Translations under genes and position numbers: made by a program
Notes under the pieces: generated by a model
Told to the model about the DNA's origin: nothing
Seen by the model: the letters and a program-made list of their open reading frames with translations, nothing else
Database searches by the model: none
In this document: positions 1 through 8,671 of the stretch, piece by piece
How the letters are laid out: the number at the start of each line of letters is the position of its first letter
How positions within the stretch are numbered: the stretch's first letter is position 1
DNA from: Bacteroidota bacterium
GTDB lineage: Bacteria > Bacteroidota > Rhodothermia > Rhodothermales > UBA10348
Assembly (NCBI GenBank): GCA_022567305.1
Contig: JADFHF010000008.1
Span: forward strand, 42,961 to 106,960
Length of the DNA stretch: 64,000 nucleotides
Direction of reading: 5' to 3'

Positions 1-1796
1 AAATAGAGCAGACCCAGATTCAAGTGCGCTTCCGGCCTATCTGCGTTGGTCAACTCGGTTGAGATATACTCTTCTATCGCTTGCGACAATTCGTTGGCCT
101 CTTCAGTTGAGGCGTCCTCCATCGAAATCGGCGCGAGGATTCGAGCGGCCTCGACGCGTACTGCCCGTATCGAATCCCGCAATAATGGGAACGCAAATTG
201 GATTTGAACGGCTGGTTCAGCGAGCTCTAATGCTCCAAGCGCCGATAGTCGCACAAGCGGATCCGCGTCCATGACGCCGCGTTGGGCGGCTTGAAGAGCA
301 AACACGTTTCGATAATTTGCGAGTAGTGAAAGGGCTGTGGCTCGAATGATTCCTGGTTGAAGTGAGTCGGTGGATAAGGCTGATAGGCGCGGACCTGTTC
401 CGGGCTTTAAACGCCGCCCGTCGTATATCACTTCCTCGAACGTGGACTCATCTGGCAGCTGTCCATGGTACCAGGATTCGCTCCACTGCCTGGCCCAATC
501 AGTGGTTTTATCATCGTGGCACGTGTTGCACGCATTGGGGCTGTCAATTCTGTCGGATAGGCCCGGTCTGGGAATTCTAAAACTATGATCCCGCCGTCGA
601 TCTATCTGCATATACGTTTGGGCCGGCATATGGCAATTCACGCACTGGGCTCCGGCTGATTCTTTACCGTGAAAGTGATGCTCCCCTCTATCATACTTTG
701 CGCTGAGATGACAGTTTGAGCACAACGAGTTACCGGATGCTTTGAGTTTCAGGCTGTGAGAGTCGTGGCAGTTCGAGCAGGTTACCCCGGCTGCATACAT
801 CTTGCTCTGAAGAAATGAGCCGTACACGTAAACCTCGTCATCAATTTGTCCGTCTGAATGGTAAAGTCCGTCGTCCAGCAGAACGGGTCGATAGTAGTCC
901 ATCAGGGGCAGGCCGGGCTCGTATCCGTCCTTGATCTGTGTTCTCCGAGAATGGCATTTTGCACACGTTTCAATGAGTACTTCGGATATCCTGTTTTCAC
1001 GCGGGACCGCATTCCCGGTCCGTGGATCTATCTTCCAGACACTCTCTTCCGAATCTAGGAAGTGAACCCGGAATCCTTTCCGGATATCACCCCGGCCCCG
1101 ACGACCAGACGTTCCACTCCCATTCGACCCCCGAGTATCCGAAGCCCATTTGACGTGGGTGGACGCAGGCCCATGGCACGCTTCGCAGGACACGTCAATA
1201 TCACTCCAGCTGGTCTCATACGATGTCTGCGAAAGCGAGTAATTTTTTTCTACGTTCGTGGAGTGGCAATCGGCGCACATGTAATTCCAGTTCTGATTCG
1301 GACCGGTCCAATGGAGCGGATCGTCATCGTCGGTTGACACTCCCGGATATAGGTGAAACCATTGCTGTCCGCCTTCCTCAGCCGGTCGAGTATCCCAGGC
1401 AACCGTCAGCGCCTGGAATCGCCCGCCTGGAAATTTCACGAGATACTGTTGAAGGGGATCTACTCCGAATGTAAAGTCGATGCGATATTCCTCCGATGAA
1501 CCGTCCTTGTCAACCGTTGTAACGAAATATGCCTGCTCGCGCTTCCGAAAAATGAACGTGGCTTCACCGTCTACGAACTTGGCGTTATTGAAGTCGCCCA
1601 ACACCGTAACGGTGTTAGCGACCTGCATGGCCTGGTCATGATGCGAACCGGCCCAGGCTTCGGTTTCTTCCTGATGACAGGAGGCGCACGTGGCGCCGCC
1701 TACATACGTGGCCACATTAATATCCGGATGGGAACCGCAAGCGCAGAGTCCAACGACCGCGAGCAGTTGCCATATTGATTTCGATAAACCTTTCAT
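1..1796 (-). CDS. Octaheme c-type cytochrome lipoprotein with HEAT/TPR-like C-terminus (3' end cut by window edge)
   Basis: The frame is open from an ATG at 1796 to the left edge (598 codons, no stop). It encodes eight CxxCH heme-attachment motifs: CASCH (residues 37-41), CADCH, CEACH, CAKCH, CSNCH twice, CVNCH and CNTCH (423-427). The N-terminus is a short hydrophobic leader with a lipobox-like LCAC, so I expect a lipid-anchored protein exported before heme attachment. After the last heme the chain becomes alanine/leucine-rich and HEAT-like (about 470-560), and the last visible residues look like the start of a TPR. The layout resembles the cytochrome c554/c-prime type of multiheme proteins fused to repeats. 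The role is probably periplasmic electron transfer; donor and acceptor are unknown. It is divergent from the tolC-like gene. Confidence 0.9.
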   Translation of the reverse strand, partial: MKGLSKSIWQLLAVVGLCACGSHPDINVATYVGGATCASCHQEETEAWAGSHHDQAMQVANTVTVLGDFNNAKFVDGEATFIFRKREQAYFVTTVDKDGSSEEYRIDFTFGVDPLQQYLVKFPGGRFQALTVAWDTRPAEEGGQQWFHLYPGVSTDDDDPLHWTGPNQNWNYMCADCHSTNVEKNYSLSQTSYETSWSDIDVSCEACHGPASTHVKWASDTRGSNGSGTSGRRGRGDIRKGFRVHFLDSEESVWKIDPRTGNAVPRENRISEVLIETCAKCHSRRTQIKDGYEPGLPLMDYYRPVLLDDGLYHSDGQIDDEVYVYGSFLQSKMYAAGVTCSNCHDSHSLKLKASGNSLCSNCHLSAKYDRGEHHFHGKESAGAQCVNCHMPAQTYMQIDRRRDHSFRIPRPGLSDRIDSPNACNTCHDDKTTDWARQWSESWYHGQLPDESTFEEVIYDGRRLKPGTGPRLSALSTDSLQPGIIRATALSLLANYRNVFALQAAQRGVMDADPLVRLSALGALELAEPAVQIQFAFPLLRDSIRAVRVEAARILAPISMEDASTEEANELSQAIEEYISTELTNADRPEAHLNLGLLY

Positions 1797-2091
1797 CACT
1801 TGACATCGCCAAAATGTACGCCGAGGTCCTCGAGCAGGCACTGTACTGGTGCACGTCACGCCATCTCCGGTCCGATGATAAGGCTATCGCGTCATATCCG
1901 TCGATCGCTTTTCTGCTTCATCCGTGAGGCAAATGAATGGCGAGTCCCGAGCCTCCTGGCAAACTAGAACCACGTCGTATCCGTCGCGTTTAGCTCTTCA
2001 TGGACGCTTCCGGCCTGTTACCTTATGAGCCAGGCTAGCGGCCAATGCCTAGTTCTGATCACTAGCCTTTTCATGACTCTATCGCATCACC
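1797..2091. other. Divergent intergenic region
   Basis: This 295-base spacer separates the cytochrome (minus) from the TolC-like gene (plus) and must hold both promoters. I see no convincing -35/-10 pair, Shine-Dalgarno site, hairpin terminator or conserved short ORF in it. Confidence 0.5.
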
Positions 2092-3516
2092 ATGTATGTT
2101 CGATTGTGGATCACCAGAATCTGTCTTTTGGCAGTATTCACGGTTCTGTCTGTACCGTTCGCTCATTCGCAGTCCGCAGGACCGGACGCAGATACCGTCG
2201 TAGTGACCCTAGAATCAGCCATTCTAAGGGCGCTGGAAGTCAGCCCTGAAGTGGGTGCAGTTACCGCCAGTCGAAACCACGCGGTTGCGCGTTGGCACTT
2301 TGCTAAGTCTCATCGATTTCTCTCAGAGTTCGAGGCGACCACTGCTCATTCGTTCTCCCCGGGATTAAAGGGCATTGATGGCATCCCTAAAGGCGAATTG
2401 TACCTGAACCCGTCGGTCAGAAACGATTGGGACAACCTATCGCCGTTCAATTTTATAGAGGTAGAAGCCGTGCAGCCCATTTACACGTGGGGTGAGCTAA
2501 GTGGAAACATCAAGGCCGCAAGACACGGCGTCGATGTAGAAGAGGGTTCGGTTGATCTTAAGACGCTCGAAGTGGCGGCTCGAACAGCCGAAATTTACTA
2601 TGGGCTCCTCCTCACGGACGCGCTGAACCGGCTCACCGAAGATGCCAATAAAGCCGTGAGCCAAGCCATTGCAGAGATCCAGAGTCAGATGGACGAAGGA
2701 GATCCGGGAGTCGATGATGCCGATCTGTTTCAAGTGCAGATTGTGGAGCAGGAGGTCGCTCGTCGAGTGGTTGAAGTGGGTCAAAAACGTCGTACGATAC
2801 AATCCGCTCTGGCTCGACAAATGTTTTTGCCCGAGGGCACGGTTCCCGACTTGGGTTCCAGACGACTGGGCCCCGTTCCATTTGAGCTGCAATTGCTCTC
2901 CGTTTATGAAAACCTGGCGCTCGAACACCGACCGGAACTTGTTCAGGCAGATGCCGGCATGGCTGCCCGAAACGCATTGATCGGCGTCGCCAAATCTGAT
3001 TACTATCCCAAGTTGTTCCTGGCGGCCAGTAGTAAGTATTCGTTTGCATTTGATCGCTTCCGACAGCGCAATCCATACGTAAGCGACCCGTTTCTCTCTC
3101 GCGGTTTCCGGGCGGGGCTTGGTTTTCGTCAAAAGCTGAATTTTGGACAAACAAGAGCGCAAGTAGAACAGGCTCAATCCAACCTGGAGGAGGTTCGATT
3201 CCAGGGCCAGGCTGCGAGACAACTGGTCCTATTTGAAGTCGAAGAGGCCTTTCGAAACGTACTTATTGCCAAATCAGCGATCGAAACACGGGGAGAGGCT
3301 CTCAGGATCAGTAAAGAATGGCTGCGAATTGAGGAAATAAACTTCGATCTGGATCTGGGCGACACAGAAAATCTAGTTCGAGCCGTTCAGGCCAATCTGG
3401 AATTACAAGCGGCGAATCATCAGGCCATTCACGACTATAACATTTCCGTCATCCGCCTGCTGAAAGCAACCGGCACGCTCACTAAAATAGTCCAGAGCGG
3501 CACATTTGTTGAATAA
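2092..3516 (+). CDS. TolC-family outer-membrane efflux protein
   Basis: 474 residues, a normal length for the OEP/TolC family, whose trimers form an outer-membrane barrel and periplasmic tunnel. Residues 1-26 are a signal peptide ending near AHSQ. The rest shows the family's twofold repeat of long amphipathic helices rich in Ala, Gln and Glu, with barrel-like aromatic stretches around 120 and 310-350. No membrane-fusion protein or inner-membrane pump is adjacent; the next gene, 61 bases on, encodes an MlaC-like lipid carrier. An envelope lipid or toxic-compound export role is therefore possible, but the partner pump must be elsewhere. The start is the first ATG before the signal peptide. Confidence 0.9.
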   Translation: MYVRLWITRICLLAVFTVLSVPFAHSQSAGPDADTVVVTLESAILRALEVSPEVGAVTASRNHAVARWHFAKSHRFLSEFEATTAHSFSPGLKGIDGIPKGELYLNPSVRNDWDNLSPFNFIEVEAVQPIYTWGELSGNIKAARHGVDVEEGSVDLKTLEVAARTAEIYYGLLLTDALNRLTEDANKAVSQAIAEIQSQMDEGDPGVDDADLFQVQIVEQEVARRVVEVGQKRRTIQSALARQMFLPEGTVPDLGSRRLGPVPFELQLLSVYENLALEHRPELVQADAGMAARNALIGVAKSDYYPKLFLAASSKYSFAFDRFRQRNPYVSDPFLSRGFRAGLGFRQKLNFGQTRAQVEQAQSNLEEVRFQGQAARQLVLFEVEEAFRNVLIAKSAIETRGEALRISKEWLRIEEINFDLDLGDTENLVRAVQANLELQAANHQAIHDYNISVIRLLKATGTLTKIVQSGTFVE

Positions 3517-3577
3517 TTCAGGGTAGGAAGAAACAAACATCGCTGCGAACACTTGTTCGAGCTTCGCTGATCAAGAG

Positions 3578-4195
3578 GTGTCCCGAATCATGTACAATAT
3601 TTCCAAATCATTTCTAATATTCGTCTTAGTCGGATTCCTGTCGACCACGGACGCACGTGCACAGCAGACGGAAAATGACATCCGTCTGATGCTTAAAGAA
3701 CGCGATGTGGAAATCAAAGCTCTCGTGGGTACCGGGGATGAGATCTCTGACGAAGCCAGAGAAGATCTTCGCTCCGTGATCAATGATCTTATTGATTTCC
3801 GAGCGATGGGCCAAGGAGCTCTCGGGCGTCATTGGTCCAGGTTGACGACCGAGCAGCAGGACGAATTTGTAGACACATTTTCCAAAATTGTGCGGACTCA
3901 GTCTTTAGCCAACCTGGATGTCTACCGGGCCGACGTTGCGTACGACGAGATAACGATTTCCGACCTCAACGCTCGCGTTGTTACGACGACGACGTTTAAG
4001 GACATCCCGACAGAGGTCATCTATGAAATGCGCTTTACGGGAGAAGAATGGCTGGCAACCGATATTATTCTCGATGAAGTCAGTACGGTCCGGGGTTACG
4101 CACGTTCGTTTCAGAGCGTAATCCGAAAGAAGGGATTCGACGAGCTGATGGTAAAGCTTCGAAACAAACTCGTCAAAGTTGAGACTTCTACTTAG
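3578..4195 (+). CDS. MlaC/Ttg2D-type periplasmic phospholipid-binding protein
   Basis: 205 residues with a signal peptide ending near DARAQQ, then the alpha/beta fold expected of MlaC, the soluble shuttle that carries phospholipids between the outer membrane and the MlaFEDB transporter. Supporting stretches are the DLIDFRAMGQGALG region (roughly 70-85), a TTEQQDEFVDTF segment and the C-terminal SFQSVIRKKG. The listed start is GTG; an ATG four codons on (3590) is equally possible. It lies 61 bases after the tolC-like gene on the same strand, so co-transcription is likely. No mlaD, mlaE or mlaF is nearby. Confidence 0.85.
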   Translation: MSRIMYNISKSFLIFVLVGFLSTTDARAQQTENDIRLMLKERDVEIKALVGTGDEISDEAREDLRSVINDLIDFRAMGQGALGRHWSRLTTEQQDEFVDTFSKIVRTQSLANLDVYRADVAYDEITISDLNARVVTTTTFKDIPTEVIYEMRFTGEEWLATDIILDEVSTVRGYARSFQSVIRKKGFDELMVKLRNKLVKVETST

Positions 4196-4343
4196 GCCAT
4201 CCCTCGCTGTTAGCACCCTTGGTGTAAGACCGGGTGAACTCCTACGAACATTTGGACCATCGTGGCGTTGTTCGTGGCTGTATTTTGTCGAATTCGAAGC
4301 GTAGAAATCCCTATCGCCTCGAGAACACTCACTGCGATGCGCC

Positions 4344-5342
4344 TTGGAAGGATATGTCCTTCATACGTATGGAAAAGAGCGATACTTGAAAAGCGCTGTC
4401 GCTTCGGCACTGACGATTCGCCGTTACGATAGCCTTCGACCCATCGCACTGTACGCAGACGAATCGTCGGTCGATCGACTGAGATCACTGGGTCTTGATG
4501 TGTTGTTCGCTCCGCTTGAAACGCTACCCGAAGCGCATCAGTCGATCGTCGGATTCAAACATTACCTGTATCGTTTTCATCCGTTTGATCGATGCCTCTT
4601 TGTCGACTCGGACATGATATGGTGTCGAAATCCGGATCCCCTCTGGAAGCAGCTCTCGGCATTTGAATTTACAGGGACGGGGGTCTCCAGTGCGGATTTC
4701 TTTTTCGGTGCTCCCAAGAAGACGGGAATCATACTCCAGCTTCTGACCAACCAGAGGCGCAAAACGATTCGCCGATTTGGAGTGACCTACCTGCCGAGAG
4801 TGCAGGCCGGGATGCTGTATTCAAGTAATATCCAGGAATGCAAGCGGATCTGTCTGGAAGCGGCCCATCTGCTCACGCGCAATCACGAGACGCACTTTCG
4901 AAGTCGACTCGATGAAGGAAGAAAAGAAGAGAGCTGCGAATGGAGTCTGGCCCTGGCGTTTGCGCGACTGGGCGTCCCTATTTTTTCCTGGTACCAAGGT
5001 CGTAACACGCCTCAAATGGACTATATCAGTGATTTTGTCCAACACGATGACGATTTCGAGCATGTATCCTGCCACTATTTCAATCATGCTATTGCGAATC
5101 GATTACGCGAGATTCCGGCTCCGCGTATTCGAGATGCGCTTCTCCGGCTATACGGTTTTATACCCGGGAAAAGTGACTACATGACGATTACGCCATTTGC
5201 CCTTCATTTCGGTTGGCTGAAGTACAAAGATGTTTTCCATGAGCTTGCGGATCGGCTTTGGGAGAACGCGTTGGCAGATGGCATCCCGGTTGCGTCCGTT
5301 CGGAAATCCGACGATTCTGAATCCGATCCGATGGACGGATAG
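4344..5342 (+). CDS. Putative GT-A fold glycosyltransferase
   Basis: 332 residues. The N-terminus (YVLHTYGKERYLKSAV) and a DSD motif in CLFVDSDMIW at about 90 match the metal/nucleotide-sugar site of GT-A glycosyltransferases, closest in style to GT8-like enzymes. There is no signal peptide or membrane segment, so it probably acts at the cytoplasmic side. The reading frame is bounded upstream by a stop at 4302; TTG at 4344 is the best start I see, but it is uncertain because no ATG is in frame. Donor and acceptor cannot be predicted. Confidence 0.65.
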   Translation: MEGYVLHTYGKERYLKSAVASALTIRRYDSLRPIALYADESSVDRLRSLGLDVLFAPLETLPEAHQSIVGFKHYLYRFHPFDRCLFVDSDMIWCRNPDPLWKQLSAFEFTGTGVSSADFFFGAPKKTGIILQLLTNQRRKTIRRFGVTYLPRVQAGMLYSSNIQECKRICLEAAHLLTRNHETHFRSRLDEGRKEESCEWSLALAFARLGVPIFSWYQGRNTPQMDYISDFVQHDDDFEHVSCHYFNHAIANRLREIPAPRIRDALLRLYGFIPGKSDYMTITPFALHFGWLKYKDVFHELADRLWENALADGIPVASVRKSDDSESDPMDG

Positions 5343-5375
5343 AATCGGTGTTCTTTCTTCCGCTGCCTGAGCCTT

Positions 5376-7019
5376 CTATGCTCGCATTGCAAGGTGCCAG
5401 AGAAATGCCGTTTGGTCACTTTCGGCGATCCAGATAATCACAACCGCAAGGATGAACAGCCACACCGGGTTGAAGCACCACACAATCACGGCCGGGATCA
5501 GGCCACAATTTGTGATCTTGAAGAGATCATAAGTGGTACGCACGGATGCCCACAACGCAGTTCCTATCCAAAGCGGAATGAGAATTGCGATCCAGAACAA
5601 CGCAGAATCCTGTGACAGAGAGTGGATTGACATCGCCATCGGTAGCAACAAGAGTAATTGCCATCGTGGCCACACACCCAACATGAGTGCTTGACTGGGC
5701 AACAGAGGCGCGCGTCTCGAAGCAATGATCATCCATAATCCCATCCATATCGACATGGCAAGCAGCGCAATACTCCCGATCAAAATGACGGAAAGGAGTG
5801 GCCCGTTGAGCATGGCATTAACAACGGATTGAACTTGCTCAGATTGAAGTCCGACGATGTGCTTGAACGGCGACGTGTCGTGAATTGCGAGGAAGACCTG
5901 CGTACCTATCATTCCAACGGCTATCCCGGTAATAGTGAACAGCGCCGTACTGACAATGGGAAGCACCTCTCGAGCCTCTCGAACGGCGTTTCTGAAGAAT
6001 CCGTGGGCCATAAAGTATCGAGGGAGCATGGTTCGAAACCGTGGCGATGAGGCATACAGAACCGCGACGGTCGCGATCAGCAACCAACCCATCAGGATAA
6101 ACCATGGAAACGGGACACGTCTCGTATCGACGGGTGTGAAGGCAAATACGTTTTGGCCGGTTTTAAGGAAGGAGGAAAGAACGTCCCTCGCGATTCGTGG
6201 TCGCCAATCCGAATTATTTAATCCATAAAGACGACCATATGCGTCTCGCATCGTTCCGCTCTCTCCTAGACCCCCTGTCTGGTCTTTCCATCGGTGAATG
6301 AAGATCAAAGATGGTTCACTGCGCAGCGTCAGAGCCCGTATCGTATTCTCTAGAGATCGCGCCTGCTCTTCTGCAGAATGGGCAGAGCCGAGACCCTGAG
6401 CCGCCGTCGGATCCACCCACCAACCCACGGTCGCGAGCCCCGCACGTGTGGTATGCAGCCCGGCCCAATGCTCCAGAACTTCGACGGGATCCGATTCATC
6501 CAAAGCATCGAGAAGTACGAAATCAACCGCTTCGCTGCAGACATCGTGTTCGACAAAGGATCCTACGTAGTAAAATTGTTGGGCCAGATCTTTCGGGATT
6601 CTCTTTCGGACGTCCTGGAAATAGGCGCAGCTGCCCGGATCACTTACATCACTATTTGCGGCTAGTCCGATAGGGCCCGCGGATGGATGATTCCGACCGG
6701 CAGAGATAAGGTCCAGTAGCAGGTCCGCGGCATAGGTGGTCGAATCCATGAGCTGCCCGGATGAAAAATGAGAAATGGGCAGCTCACGGTATAATGTCAA
6801 TCCGAGGGAATCCGCCACGTCCAGAATCGCCTGTTCAAGGATCGGGCCCGTGCGAACCGCCGTGATTCCAGCCCCTCGAATATTCTCGAGGTCAGATATT
6901 GCGAGGATGGAACTCTCCGGCGACGCCCAGACGACGCCGATAACATTCTCCTGCACAGCCCGGACGGGTCCGGCCACAATTTGTAAGATGAAAAGCAGCG
7001 AGAAGATTCGTCTGATCAC
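5376..7019 (-). CDS. Membrane protein: secreted TIM-barrel-like domain plus polytopic domain, function unknown
   Basis: From a GTG at 7019 the product is about 547 residues: a signal-peptide-like start (VIRRIFSLLFILQIVAG), then about 300 residues that look like a (beta/alpha)-type glycoside-hydrolase-like extracellular domain, then some seven hydrophobic segments ending in a Yip1-like membrane region. I cannot see a reliable catalytic pair. The frame stays open back to 7226, but those 69 extra codons are Arg-rich, lack conserved character and run through a hairpin-rich segment, so I place the start at the signal peptide. It lies downstream of ftsZ on the same strand, so an envelope or division-linked role is possible but unproven. 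Confidence 0.7.
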   Translation of the reverse strand: MIRRIFSLLFILQIVAGPVRAVQENVIGVVWASPESSILAISDLENIRGAGITAVRTGPILEQAILDVADSLGLTLYRELPISHFSSGQLMDSTTYAADLLLDLISAGRNHPSAGPIGLAANSDVSDPGSCAYFQDVRKRIPKDLAQQFYYVGSFVEHDVCSEAVDFVLLDALDESDPVEVLEHWAGLHTTRAGLATVGWWVDPTAAQGLGSAHSAEEQARSLENTIRALTLRSEPSLIFIHRWKDQTGGLGESGTMRDAYGRLYGLNNSDWRPRIARDVLSSFLKTGQNVFAFTPVDTRRVPFPWFILMGWLLIATVAVLYASSPRFRTMLPRYFMAHGFFRNAVREAREVLPIVSTALFTITGIAVGMIGTQVFLAIHDTSPFKHIVGLQSEQVQSVVNAMLNGPLLSVILIGSIALLAMSIWMGLWMIIASRRAPLLPSQALMLGVWPRWQLLLLLPMAMSIHSLSQDSALFWIAILIPLWIGTALWASVRTTYDLFKITNCGLIPAVIVWCFNPVWLFILAVVIIWIAESDQTAFLWHLAMRA

Positions 7020-7085
7020 CCGTCTCGTACAAAGCCTCCGATGCCGATTGGTGTACGGTTTTGTGGGACGATGGTAAGGTAACCC

Positions 7086-7275
7086 CTGATCCTCAATAGT
7101 TGGATCAGCCAGGTATGGAGAAGCCGTGCCCCGCAGGACACGGCTGGCAACGATTCGAACTCTAGCACATCTGACCGCCTGCTCGGATAACCGTCTCATC
7201 CGAACGGATCTAGCTTGTAGATCCACCTGTAAATCCGGAAATCAGGACTGGAAACCTAACTCCGGAAGGGTTTCC
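7086..7275 (-). ncRNA. Candidate structured RNA / long structured leader after ftsZ
   Basis: Between the ftsZ stop and the next gene the minus strand can form five hairpins in a row: 7275-7269 with 7256-7250 (7 bp), 7224-7218 with 7212-7206 (7 bp), 7205-7198 with 7188-7181 (8 bp), 7145-7136 with 7131-7122 (10 bp, UGCG loop of the UNCG type) and 7108-7102 with 7092-7086 (7 bp). The two longest each contain one G-U pair that would be an A-C mismatch in a plus-strand transcript, which favours minus-strand RNA. No T-run follows any stem, so these are not plain terminators. I could not match it to a riboswitch or other RNA class I know. Confidence 0.35.
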
Positions 7276-7330
7276 GTTTCAGTTCGCTCGACGTGACTCC
7301 ATATGTGTGCGAATGGACCCGGAACAAATC

Positions 7331-8590
7331 CTAGTCCATCATTTTTCTTAAGAATGCCGGGACATCGGTGTCTCCTTTAAGTATCCGTTCGGAGCTCTGA
7401 ATTTCCTCAGAATGGAGACGGCGGACTCCCTGGTTTGACTCGCTTTCTTCTCCCTTTCCGCCGTCAACAGGTTCTGTGGACACCGTGGCCAAACGTCGCC
7501 GATATGCTGGTATATCCAGCTGTTTCAGATTTTCCTCGCCTTTGTATCCGGCAATAGGAATATCAGCATGAAGCGGGAGTGATTTGCGACGGGCCGCTCC
7601 GTCCAATTTCTTTTGCGTATCGAATCCGGTCGCAATTACGGTGATGCGCAGATCGCCTGCCATGCTATTATCGATGACCGTGCCGAAAATGACCTCAACG
7701 TCGTCTCCGGCTTCCTTTTGAACGATGCCCGTAGCTGTAGTAGCCTCCCGGATGCCAAGGGATTTACCTGCAGTGATATTTACGAGTACATTTTTGGCGC
7801 CTTGAATCGAGACGCCGTCAAGCAATGGACTCGAAAGCGCTTCCGTAGCAGCTCGCTCAGCCCGGTTCTCACCGCTCGCCGTCGACGCCCCCATCAAGGC
7901 CGTTCCACCGTTGGTCATGGTCGTTCGAACATCAGCGAAGTCGAGATTGATCAGACCATGAACGGTAATCAGATCACTGATGCCTCGCGTTGCATTGTAG
8001 AGCACTTCGTCCGCCTTCTCAAAGGCCTCAACCAGCGTGGTCGTGGCTTCAGAAAGGTCAAGAAGACGTTCGTTGGGAATGATAATCAGCGTGTCGATTT
8101 CCTCCTTGAGGCGCTCGATACCACGATTTGAAACGGCCATTCGCCTTTTCCCTTCGCACTCAAAGGGTTTGGTCACGATCGCTACCGAAAGGATTCCCAG
8201 CTCCTTCGCGATCTGAGCTACAATGGGTACTCCACCCGTACCCGTACCACCACCCATTCCCGCGGTAATAAAAACCATGTCGAAGCCTTGAAGCGCATTT
8301 TCGATATCCGCTCGATTTTCTTCGATGGCTTCGGCTCCAACGCTGGGTTGCGCCCCGGTGCCAAGGCCTTTAGTGAGCAAGCTACCCACTTGAATTTTGT
8401 TGGGCGCCAGATTGGCTGACAACGCCTGAGAATCGGTATTGATAGCCCAAAAGTCGACCCCGCCGATTCCTTTTTCGATCATGTTGTTCACGGCGTTTCC
8501 ACCCCCGCCGCCAACACCGATCACGCAAATCTTCGCTTCTTCATTCAAAGCGTCGTCGAATACAAAAGATGTGCTAAATGAAGTCTCCAT
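7331..8590 (-). CDS. ftsZ: Cell division GTPase FtsZ
   Basis: 419 residues. This is the tubulin homologue that polymerises into the division ring. The tubulin signature GGGTGTG is at 113-119, the T3 loop region NTDSQAL at 51-57, and a glycine-rich GVGGGGGNAVN at 25-35. The C-terminal peptide DVPAFLRKMMD matches the tail that binds FtsA and other partners, linked by a disordered Ser/Glu-rich segment. It is the last canonical gene of the dcw cluster, 81 bases downstream of ftsA. The start follows a purine-rich stretch. Confidence 0.98.
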   Translation of the reverse strand: METSFSTSFVFDDALNEEAKICVIGVGGGGGNAVNNMIEKGIGGVDFWAINTDSQALSANLAPNKIQVGSLLTKGLGTGAQPSVGAEAIEENRADIENALQGFDMVFITAGMGGGTGTGGVPIVAQIAKELGILSVAIVTKPFECEGKRRMAVSNRGIERLKEEIDTLIIIPNERLLDLSEATTTLVEAFEKADEVLYNATRGISDLITVHGLINLDFADVRTTMTNGGTALMGASTASGENRAERAATEALSSPLLDGVSIQGAKNVLVNITAGKSLGIREATTATGIVQKEAGDDVEVIFGTVIDNSMAGDLRITVIATGFDTQKKLDGAARRKSLPLHADIPIAGYKGEENLKQLDIPAYRRRLATVSTEPVDGGKGEESESNQGVRRLHSEEIQSSERILKGDTDVPAFLRKMMD

Positions 8591-8671
8591 TTGAACCTCC
8601 AGTCGGTCGGTAAGACTATGTATGTGTTTCGCCCCGGAATAAGCCGGTCCGGAGCACTCGATTGGTTAGTG

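Noticed and set aside
2497..3222. A 241-codon open frame on the minus strand
   Set aside because: It is antisense to the well-supported TolC-like gene and has no protein-family character.
7140..7165. A T-loop-like GTTCGAATC on the minus strand suggesting a tRNA
   Set aside because: The flanking five bases do not form a T-stem, and no acceptor or anticodon stem can be built around it.
7020..7226. N-terminal extension of the membrane-protein frame (69 codons)
   Set aside because: Arg-rich and without conserved character, it runs through four of the five predicted stems and is followed by a clean signal peptide at 7019.
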